Shown here: piece after piece, positions 51,601 to 63,600 of the stretch | Layout of the letters: each line of letters begins with the position of its first letter | Numbering within the stretch: the first letter of the stretch is position 1 | From: Saccopteryx bilineata | Taxonomy: Eukaryota > Chordata > Mammalia > Chiroptera > Emballonuridae | Reading direction: 5' to 3' | Assembly (NCBI RefSeq): GCF_036850765.1 | Contig: NC_089490.1 | Location: forward strand, 109,251,074-109,315,073 | DNA length: 64,000 bases | The notes under the pieces: model-generated | Database searches by the model: none | What the model saw: only the letters and a program-made list of their open reading frames with translations | Told to the model about the DNA's origin: nothing | Made by a program: the position numbers and the translations under genes

Positions 51601-54600
51601 TCTCTCTCTCTCCCTCTCCTCTCTAAAATGAATAAAAAATTTTAAAAAAACAAATTAAAAAAACATTTATAATAGAATTTATTATTGTAGCATGATAAAG
51701 AATCAAATTTAACATAAACACTGTAAAAGAATAGGTAGAGTCAAATTGACGTTAAAAATAAGAGACAATAAGAAGGATATAGCCATTATCCTATAACTTA
51801 AGTTAAAAATAACACATTATGCCATAGTTTGTTAACTGTAATAGCTGGAGAAGTTGGAGAGACTTTGATATTATGGGGGTAGGAAATGAAAAACAGTTCC
51901 TTTAGATATATCATCCTCTTAGATACTTAAGTGTTATAAATAAGAGTAATGACAGAGATAATAGAACATCAATGAGAAATCAAAGTCAGAGATAATGATG
52001 GCTGCCACTTAATATGAGAGAGTTGAGGAACAAAGACATGATGAAAAGGAACTATGATATTTATTAAAGAAATTACTATTGATGCTTTTAACAGGTAAGA
52101 GATAGTGAGGGAAAATTTTTGAAAATGTGTTTTTCCTTATAAATATTCTTTCATGAGGTAATATTGAAATATCAGTGGGGATCTTTGAGTGGAGAGCCTA
52201 ATTGAAACTCAATCTATAACTACAATTTCAGGCACAATGGACCAGTTGCCTTTATGTTTAGTTCTCTACCTTCTTCCTTTTGTTAATATTTTCTTTGTCT
52301 CAACCATAGAGCTATTCCAAATGAAATTATCTTTCGTTGACATTTTGAATTCTTCATTTCTTCTTTCCATAAAATAAATAGAACAAAATTGAATGCTCTA
52401 ACCTTGTTATCAAGAGAACAATGAGTTTACAAGCTTCAATATAATATACAGAATTAGAATTGTTAAATTCTATTCACTCTAATGGTAATTAACAATTTCA
52501 AATATAGCCACTACTCGTGTTGTCTAAAGATAATTTTACTTTTTTTTCCTCAGTTTTCTTATTAAGGAAATGGTACTCTCTGACCTTAAAAACCACCATT
52601 TTGCCCACAAACCATAAAACCATTGGCAAATGATCTTGTTCTTCCAGCCTCTATTCACATAAAATTATGCCATCTCCCAGATAGGTGGAATTTCTACCTT
52701 TAAAAAAATACTCTGAGGCCCTGGCCGGTTGGCTCAGCGGTAGAGCGTCGGCCTAGAGTGCGGAGGACCCGCCCATTTGCTTCTCCACCCCTCTGCCGGG
52801 CTTTCCTCTCTGTCTCTCTCTTCCCCTCCCGCAGCCAAGGCTCCATTGGAGCAAAGATGGCCCGGGCGCTGGGGATGGCTCTGTGGCCTCTGCCTCAGGC
52901 ACTAGAGTGGCTCTGGTCCAATATGGCGACGCCCAGGATGGGCAGAGCATCGCCCCCTGGTGGGCAGAGCGTCGCCCCTGGTGGGCGTGCCGGGTGGATC
53001 CCGGTCGGGCTCATGCGGGAGTCTGTCTGACTGTCTCTCCCTGTTTCCAGCTTCAGAAAAATGGAAAATAATAATAATAATAATAAAATACTCTGTGCTC
53101 AAAGAATGTGGAGCCAACAAATTATTTCCAAAGTTTTACAATTCTTAGAAGAATGTTAGAGTAGGAAAACTGAAATTTTGTTCGCCTAAGTTTCTATACA
53201 TGCACCATGAAATAAATAGATGATTTTTTCTTAAAATATTTTTAAATTTTTATTTATTCATTTGACAGAGGGGGTTGAAGAGCAGGAAGCATCAACTCCC
53301 ATATATGCCTTGATCAGACAAGCACAGGGTTTCGAACCTGCAACCTCAGTATTCCAGGTCGATGCTCTATCCACTGCGTCACCACAGTTCAGGCCGGATG
53401 ATTTTTTTTTCTCAACTAGATTTTTTTTTTCTTTTAGGTCCCACAGGACTGGCCGGAATTCCATATGCTCAAGCATATGATTATTCAGAACCTGTAAATA
53501 TGATTCAAAGAACAGAGGTAGTCTCTGAAACGGTGCGGAATTATTTCCCTGAGACCTGGATCTGGGATTTGGCAGTGGTGGAGTAAGTAACCTCGCTCTT
53601 CTCTGTTTGTTGTGGGTGAAGCAATTGTGGCCCCTCCAGCATTTTCAACTCTGAGATAATCTTTCTGAAAAGTTCTAAATAATTGTCTTAACTGCTTGCT
53701 CTTTCATGACAGACCTAAGAAAAACACTTCTATTGTGGAGTTTGCTAGCATAATTCTCTCAGAGTTGAGTAAGTCTAAAACAATTATTCCTGAAACAGCC
53801 AGAAAATAGACTTGGAAGCAAAAAATATTCCATACTGCCTGGTGCCATGCAGGGAGCCTTCCATAAACAAGATTATAACATGCACGGAAACAAATCAGGC
53901 TACATAAGTGTCATGGTTTATTTGTTGAATCACGAACCTTTTTATTATTATTATTCATTTTAGAGAGGTGGGGGAAAGAGAGAGAGGACAGGGAGAGAGG
54001 TAGGGAGGATCAGGAAGCATCAACTCCCCTATATACCTTAACCAGGCAAGCGCAGGGTTTCAAACCAGCAACATCAGCCTTCCAAGTTGACACTTTATCC
54101 ATTGTGGTATCACAGGCCAGGCCTGAGTCATGAATCTTAAATATACTTTATGAGATTGTACAATAGTAAAGGTAGCTTAAGGACCAAACTGAATCACATT
54201 CAACCATTTCTATTTAAAGTACACACATGTGATGTAGCCACAGACTGAAAAGAGAAAGAAACACTATGTAGTCCCTTTGATTTTCCCACCTCAGTCCCCA
54301 GTACATAATCTATGTGTGCACTGCCGCATATGAACCCTTGAGTGGATTTCATTCTTGACATTACCGTATGTGCACATACCGATTCTCTCTTGAGAAAAGA
54401 CATTTTACCTGCTTCCTTTCTGTTCTTCACATTGCCATCTTCTCCAGCTCCTCTGGTGTGGCTGAAGTGGAAGTGACAGTCCCTGATACCATCACTGAGT
54501 GGAAGGCAGGGGCCCTCTGCCTGTCCAATGACACTGGACTTGGGCTCTCTCTTCCCACCTCTCTCCGAGCCTTCCAGCCCTTCTTTGTGGAACTCACAAT

Positions 54601-57600
54601 GCCCTACTCTGTGATCCGTGGAGAAGCCTTCACACTCAAGGCCACTATCATAAACTACCTTCCCAAATGCATCCGGGTAAGAAAAACAAGGGTGAATTGA
54701 AAAGATAGATAGAACTCCTTCCGTCAGTCAGCTCCTGCTTTGTTCCCAAGACTATGGATAACTTTTGGAATTATGTGCTAGCACAGAAAATAAATAGTAC
54801 CTAGCACACAAGACATGATCAGAAAGATAACAATGACAAATGAGATGCAACTACTGAAACCATGAATCTCCAATCCACACATCGTGGTTTTGTTGTTATT
54901 GTTTAATTCTCTGAATTTTGCAGAATTCTGACACAAGATAGATTTTTTTGCCAAGCAAATGTTTTACACTGACACAAAACTCAGTTTTTTTAGATGTTGT
55001 TGGTGTCATTCTTCAAGCCCTCATCTCTAAATTCCCACAATATGTACTTTTAACTTCTCTTATAGTATTTATCTCTTCATAAATTATGTCATAGTTTTGT
55101 GTATAATACAATATCCTCTAGGAATCTCGCCTTCAAATTTTGCTGTCTTGTATAAAATAGACATATAATATATAATATGTCGGAGGAAGTGGAGAGAGGA
55201 AGGAAGCAAGCAAGTCAGGAAGGAAATTTACATAGGAAGTAAGAACCAACAGGTAGAAACCAGTAGCTATTGCTCCCAGGGGCAATATCTGCAGATGTCC
55301 CCAATCTACCCTGATCTAAATGCCAGATCTTCCTAATAAATTATCAGTCTTGATTTGTGTCATGGCCATTTTCATGCTTCTCAAAGCACACATCAAAGTC
55401 ATAGTTTTTTTCTGAATCCCAAGTTAGTACAGCTTCTCTCATGTGACTCCGATTCCATGCATTCAGTGTCTGTCTGGATTCTGATAATACCTATCTGTAT
55501 GCCTCACTTGTGAACAATAGGTCAGTGTGCAACTGAACGACTCTCCAGACTTCCAAGCAGCCCAGAATGAAAAAGGAAAAGAATCCTACTGCATCTGTGC
55601 AAATGAGCGGCAAACTTTATCTTGGGCAATCACTCCTAAAACTCTGGGTGAGAGACATTCCCTGAAAATGTTCACCAGTCAGCAAGGGTGGTGAATCTCT
55701 GAGTGTGCTTACATCATAGACTCCTTTTTGCTATCCACAGCGGCCCCTTCCCACTATTCTCACATCACTTGGGCCCTACAATCACTACAGTTAGGCACTG
55801 GTTTTTCAGTGTACATTAGCTTTGGGGTTTTGTTTTCAGCTTTCTTTCCTGTTCCAGCCAATTGTGAGGGTAAAGTGCAGCCCTTTGAGAGCATAGAGTC
55901 ATTTTCAGCTATTAGGGATGACTTGGACTGCTGTTAAGACAGATAATCATTTTTTTTTCTACTTTCTTTGCTTTAGGGAATGTGAACTTCTCAGTGAGTG
56001 CCCAGACTGTGCAGTCCTCAGAGCTGTGCGGGAATGAGGCTGCTGAGGTGCCTGAGGCTGGGAGAAAAGACACAGTCATCAAAACTCTGCTGGTGGAAGT
56101 AAGTCAGTCTGTATTGCTTTGACATATTTTTCTGTGTTTGTAGTAATAATACGAAACAGTGTGGACATTCTTGAGATAATAAAGGATAATTAATATGTTC
56201 ACACAATTCATCTGATAAAACTAATGGAATTTCCTATTCTAAAAGTACATTCTGTAAGAAACCTTGCTAGGTAAACTTGCCAACTTATTGCAAGTAGTTG
56301 TTGTTTTTTTAATACTTTAAAGCCTTTCCTTTTTCTTGATCTTTACCTCTCTTGCGAGATTTATATATTTTTCGCACTTGTTACATTTGATTCTCTGCCT
56401 TTATAATCCCTCTTTTTTTCTTGGCCAATATCCCTGGTTGTTTGATGTTTTATACATTTATACTAACTTAATAATAAGTAGGATGTTATACAAACAGAAG
56501 GTAAACTGATAGTTCCAAGGGTTCAGGGAGACAGAGAAGGAAGAAGTGACTACTAATGGGTTTGAAGTTTCTTTGGGTAGTAATAAAAATGTTCTGGAGC
56601 CCTGGCCGGTTGGCTCAGCGGTAGAGCGTCGGCCTAGCGTGCAGAGGACCCGGGTTCGATTCCTGGCCAGGGCACACAGGAGAAGCGCCCATTTGCTTCT
56701 CCACCCCTCCACCGCGCTTTCCTCTCTGTCTCTCTCTTCCCCTCCCGCAGCCAAGGCTCCATTGGAGCAAAGATGGCCCGGGCGCTGGGGATAGCTCTGT
56801 GGCCTCTGCCTCAGGCGCTAGAGTGGCTCTGGTCGCAATATGGCGACGCCCAGGATGGGCAGAGCATCGCCCCCTGGTGGGCAGAGCGTCGCCCCCTGGT
56901 GGGCGTGCTGGGTGGATCCTGGTCGGGCGCATGCGGGAGTCTGTCTGACTGTCTCTCCCTGTTTCCAGCTTCAGAAAAATGAAAAAAAAAAAAAATGTTC
57001 TGGAATTAGATTGTGGCTATGGTTCTACAACTCCATGAATATACTAAGAATCTCTGAATGTACTCTTTAAGAGAGTGAATTTTATAGTTTGAGAATTATT
57101 CTTCAATAAAGCTGTTCAGTAAATTAAAAGAAAACAATAAGTAGGATGTTAAACATCATATAATATAAGCACCACCCTTAAAAGCAATGAATTTATGGTT
57201 GCCCTTCAGTTACCTGGATATTTATTCCTCTTCTCTATTTTTTTTTTCTACCCAAGCCTGAAGGTATTGAGCAAGAAAAGACTTCTAACTCTATTACCTG
57301 TGCTTCAGGTAAGAGTCCTTCTTTGCAATCATTGTGCAAACAACACCTCACAGGAGTATATATCATATTTCAAGTTACAATGCATGTTCGTACATACTAT
57401 CTCCCATAATTTTCAGAATTTCCATTCAATTTGGAAAAATACTAAGTATTTCTTTATACACATTTTACAAACAGAAACACTGAGCTCAAGAGAGTGGAGT
57501 AACGTGGTTGGCAGTCAGAAGCAAGACTAATACTGGGGTTTCCTTGGTTTGCTTTTTGTCTTTACCTCCATAGCCCATTGGGTGTTCATTAACAAGCAGG

Positions 57601-60600
57601 ATGCAGAAGCTTAGAGTGTCACAGGACTAGGCAAAAAAAGAACAGTCATGATAAGTTTGAATCACAGTTAATGTTCTCTAAAATAGCAGATAATAAAACA
57701 TTGTCACTTTCTGCCCATCTTACTAAAAATGTTTTTTACAGCAAAAAAAAAAAACTACTGTGCATTGAAATTTTACCATGTCATTAACAGTTTTAGCTTT
57801 TAAATTAGCTTTTAGTATTAGTTTTATGTCTTTTGTATATTTTATACTGTTCTTATCATTTAAGAAGGACCACTTTAAGGCATAAAATTAGAAACCAATA
57901 AAATGAGAGAATTATACAATTAATTCAAATAACTACAGATCTCCACCAGCTCCTAGTGGTTTTTTAGAGAGCTACTGTGCACAGCAACACAAAACACAGC
58001 AAATGAGGGAGGCAGAGCACTCAGGGGGTCACACAGTGCCAAGAATAGCTGGGCTATTTAAGTTAATCTTATCATGAGTCAGAATTCATAGTTCTTGGAC
58101 ACAGGGTTCCTCAAAGAGACATAGTACTACTTCTAAATATAAAATAACTGCTCGCAGGCATTAAGATTTAAGATCTTACAGAGGCTATTCTAGGTAATAT
58201 ATGTTTTATATGTATTATTTCACTGAATCATCACATGAGCAAGTTAGATCAGGAAGAGGTTAAGGAACTGTGTCCAAAATCCATAGCCAGTAAGTGGCAG
58301 GGCCAGTATCATATCCAGGCAGTGTAACTAGAAAACCCTACTTTTGACCACACTATATTGCTATAACAGATACCATCCTTTGATATGAGTTATCTGTTCC
58401 CAAAGGTACTGAAATATCTGAGCAAGTATCCTTGAAGCTCCCACCAAATGTGGTCAAAGACTCTGCCAGAGCCTCTTTCTCAGTTTTGGGTAAGTCATCT
58501 TGCATCTAGGAAACTGGGACAATAGAGCTGTCACCAAATACCATATATATATTTGTGTTCTAAATATCAACTTATTATAGCATCTATTTATATAGGATCC
58601 TGGAAGGCTCACTCTCTCTAAATATAAATTTTCTCTTGTCTAAGTGATACGTATATGACTTTTAAAATAAAAGTCATTTGTCTTTTATAATATTGGCTAT
58701 ATATGAACTTAAATTACTCTAACATTTAATCTCACATTCCCCAGGTGACATACTAGGTTCTGCTATGCAAAATATACAGAATCTCCTCCAGATGCCCTAT
58801 GGCTGTGGAGAACAAAACATGGTCCTTTTTGCTCCTAACATCTATGTTTTGAACTATCTGAATGAAACCCAACAATTGACTTCGGAGATCAAGTCTAAGG
58901 CAATTGTCTATCTCACCAGTGGTAAGTGAGACCAAAAAAAAAAGTTTACTCTATTAGTCTAATGAGAGTTTTCCTTCACTAAGTTTGCATTCTATCACCA
59001 GAGTTTAAGCTAATATGGTGATTTTTGTGGAAATGGAAAGTTTTTAAGTCCCTACTAGGATGTTGCATTTTGACACATTCATAATAACTATAAAACTGTG
59101 ACAGATTCAATATACAAGAGAATCAAATATCACTGGCTCCTGGAAACATTGGCCTCCATCTACAGGTATCTTGCTTTTCTATAATACTTCTTTAAATAAT
59201 TGGACCTTTTATTCCAGGTTACCAGAGACAGCTGAACTATAAGCATCCAGATGGTTCCTATAGCACCTTTGGGGAGCAAAATGGCAGGGCTCAGGGCAAC
59301 ACTTGGTAAGAAAATAAAATCATTCTGAGTTTTAACTATGAGTTCAAAGCATGTTTATACAGGGTGGAGCAAAAAGTAGGTTTACAGTTGTTTGTATAGA
59401 AAATAATACAGTAATTAAATATAATAATACACTGTTTTTCATACCCACTATTGTAAACCTAATTTTGCTCCACTTTATTTATTAGCCTATTTAGTTCTTA
59501 CAACAATCTTGTGAAATAACAGCTATTAGCTTCATTTTAGAGGAGGAAATGGCATTCATTGTGGATAAATAAGTGTCTCTAGTATAAACAACTTAACTGG
59601 CAAAAGTGAGAACACTTTGAAGTCTATTCTTTTTATGACCAACACACCAAGCCTCTCTTCTTTCCTATTGTTAAAGATCCATTATAAGTTTGTGATTTGC
59701 CCTCATAAGTCGTTGATCAGAGCCAACAGATGCTAGAAACAGGCTGGAAAAATGGCAGCTTTACTCACAGCGTGTACTTTACCACCTTGTACTATATGAC
59801 CCTTTGTATCTATCTATCTATCCATTCATTTTTATCTATCTTTTTATTTATCTATTTATTCATTCACCCATTTACTTATCCAACTATCTTTCTATCATCT
59901 ATCTTGACTAAGCCTAATAGCACAAGAAAACAAGAGGAAATCAATGATCCAAAAAGCAGTGGAGCCCTGGCGGGTTGGCTCAGAGGTAGAGCGTTGGCCT
60001 GGAGTGCAGAAGTCCCGGGTTTGATTCCCGGCCAGGGCACATAGGAGAGGCACCCATCTGCTTCTCCACCCTTCCCCTCTCCTTCCTCTCTTTCTCTCTC
60101 TTCCCCTCCCACAGCCGAGGCTCCATTGGAGCAAAAATGGCCCAGGCGCTGAGGATGGCTCTGTGGCCTCTGCCTCAGGCGCTAGAATGGCTCTGGTTGC
60201 GACAGAGCGACTCCCCGAATGGGCAGAGCATCGCCCCTGGTGGGCATGACGGGTGGATCCCGGTCCCACGCATGCGGGAGTCTGTCTGACTGCCTCCCCA
60301 TTTCCAGCTTCAGAAAAATACAAAAAAAAAAAAAAAAGGCAGTGGAGAGGTAAGGTGATGTAGAGGAAAATATAAATATTTACTGAGGCAGAACATTAAG
60401 AGAAGTCAGTCCAACAGAATATTAGCTTCAGAAAACAAACTAAAGAATCAAGGGAAAGAAATAAATACAGAAAGTCCAGCCAATATCTTAACCCAAGAAA
60501 ACTAGGAGAAACCTAAATCTCTAAAGTGATGTAGAAATGCTTTCAAAAATAAGGATCCTTGGTAATACTTTTTAACAACATGCCACAGCAAAAATATATG

Positions 60601-63600
60601 TGTATATACATATGCTTCTAGGTTAACAGAAAAAGTTCCAAACTCTCAGTAATAGCCCTCTGCTTCTCATGAGGCTGAGCTGGGGGACAGGGAGTACATA
60701 CATGTGCAAAGCTGAGCATTGAGGTGTTGTATAAAAACAAATGGTTTTAGCAGCCCACTCTTCTTCATCCTTTAGGCTCACAGCCTTTGTACTGCAGACT
60801 TTTGCCCAGGCTCGAGCCCACATCTTTATTGATGAAGCACACATTACCCAAGCCCTCACCTGGCTCTCTCAAAAGCAGAAGGACAATGGCTGTTTCAGAA
60901 GTTCTGGGTCACTGCTCAACAATGCCATTAAGGTGAAGTGTTGTGAGTACTTATCCTGATCCCATGATACATTGATATTAACATTACTCCAAGAGTGAGG
61001 AGGGAAAGAAGGCACAGAGAAATTGCAAGAATGAAGTCTTAGGTAATGAGGTAATGTGAGGCAGCATCCAGGAAGGAGTATTAAACCTGAAAACTATAAA
61101 AAAGAAAAAAATGGTGTTTTGCATGAGGGTATTACTTTGCTTGACAAAGAAGATACTAAGGACAATTTGAATTAAAAAAAAAAAAAAACAGGAGAGAATA
61201 AACTGAAATTTAGAAGAATTAATCCAGTACCATTAATCATAATTCTCTGTTTCTCATTTACAGGGAGGGGTAGAAGATGAAGTGACCCTCTCTGTCTACA
61301 TCACTATTGCTCTTCTGGAGAGTGGTCTTCCCATCACTGTAAGACCCACCTCAATCCCATTCCCTACTGTGAAAACTATAGATCTGATTCTAGAATACCA
61401 CCCTATAAAAGTCAAGTCTCAACTTTCCTTTTTCTCAATGATGAGGCATTTCTCAGCTAGATTAACTCTTTGGTCAACCCATTAAGAGGAATTTATATTT
61501 GCCCAGTAATGCCCTTAAACTATGTATCAAAACTAATCCTAAAAACAAAGGTTCTCTAGCTTTATTTATTGAGACCTGCCTATAAAGTTAAAATGTTCCT
61601 CAAATATAGTGGGTCCGTGACTGACATATGTCAAGCTATATTTAGCTCAGAACTCGCTCCATCCTCTACTTCCCTAGTTTGACACTGTCACCTCTTTGTC
61701 TTCACAGCAGCCTGTTGTTCAAAAGGCTCTACTCTGCCTGGAATCCGCATGGAACACAGCAAAAGAGGGAACCCGTGGGAGCCACAGCTACACCAAAGCA
61801 TTGTTGGCCTATGCTTTTGCCCTGGTGGGAAATCAAGATAGGAGGAGAGAAATACTAAATTCTCTGGATGAAGAGGCTGTGAAAGAAGGTGAGAGCAATG
61901 CTTAAAAAAAAAAATCCCTTCCACTTACACAGATTCTATGAGGAGGAACATAATCCTGCTGAAAGCAACAGGCTTTGTCTAAAATTCTTTAGTCAAGTCA
62001 TATGTTGTGAGATCAGAACACCAGTTATAAAAATATCTTCTGTAGGATTGCAAATGTTATGCCATACAGACATAATGCTGCAGGTAAAATATGAAATTTA
62101 GTTTCTAGCTCCTGAGACCAACATATTCAACAAGCACATTATATATCTTTCTACCTAATAAGTACCCACATACTTGGATGAAAAACAGTACAACAAGAAG
62201 CAATACTAAAGAAGGCACAATAACATTTTCAAAGTGTTTTTATCTCCTTTTTGCAAGATAGATTTTTATAAAGGTCCTCTAAGATCAATAACTAGGTTTA
62301 TTTTTTATTTTTTCAATTACACTTTATATTTAATATTCTTTAAATTAGTTTTAGTTGTAGTTGTACAGCATAGTATTTAGACAATCATATACTTTACAAA
62401 GTGGTTCCTCCCATAGTTCAAGTATTCACCTGGCACCATACATAGTTATTATAATATTGACTATATATCTTATTATACTTATGGGGAAGTATTTTACTTC
62501 CCCAGAACCATTTTTTGCGGGTTCTTTTTGTTTGTTTGTTTTTGTTTTGTTTTTTTGTATTTTGGTGGAGGTCTTGGAGGGTTTCTGGGTTTTTGTTTGT
62601 TTTGCTTTTTTTTTGCTTTTTGGGGGTTTTTTGTTTTGTTTTTGTTTTGGGGTTTTTTTCTGTTTTATTTGTTTGTTTTGCAGATGTAGTCCATCCAGAA
62701 CCATTTTGTGACTAACAATTTGCATTTCTTAATCCCTTCACTTTTTAGCACCCCTCCAACCCCCTTTCATCTAGCAATCATCAGGCTGTTTCTGTATTTA
62801 TAACTCTGTTTCAATTTTGTTTGCTTTTTTGTTCTTTAGATTCCACATGTACGTGAAATCATACGTCATTTGTCTTTTTATGAATGACTTATTTCACTTA
62901 GCATAATACCTTCTAGCTCCATCCACACTGTCACAAATAGTAAAATTGCATTCCTTTTCATGGCCAAGTAATATTCCATTGTACATTTGTACCACAGCTT
63001 TATTATCCACTTGTCTATTAATGGTCACTTGAGTTGTTTCCATATCTTGGCTATTGTAAATAATGCTTCAATGAACATAGGGGAGCATATATTCTTTCAA
63101 ATTAGAGTTTTGGGTTTCTTCAGATATATACCCAAAAGGAATCGCTGGATCATTAGGCAGTTCCACTTTTTAATTTTTTGAGAATCATCTATACTGTTTT
63201 CCACAGTGGCGGCACCAATCTGCATTCCCACCAACAGTGCATAGGTCTCCCTTTTCTCCACATCCTTTCCAACATTTGTTTGTTGATTTGTTGATGGTAG
63301 CCATTCTAACAGGTGTGAGGTGATATGTTATTGTGGTTTTAACTTGAATTTCTCAGATGCTTAATAATGTTGGGCATCTTTTTATGTCTGTTGACCATCT
63401 GTATGTCCTCTTTGGAGAAGTGTGGTAGGTAGGCTTCGTATCTAATTTATACTCCAATCTCCAGGAAATACCACAAACAATAAGAGAACTCTCTCTGTCA
63501 TTTTTTTCTTCCGCCAAACCAATTAAAAAATATTTGAGATATTAGTAAGTGTATGTTATGTTTCTTCTTCCAACAACATTCTTCACCTTAGGCCCATAGC

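Noticed and set aside
62360..62725. ORFs on both strands over the TTTTG tract (F/C-rich or K/Q-rich proteins)
   Set aside because: Composition artefact of a low-complexity repeat inside an antisense L1.
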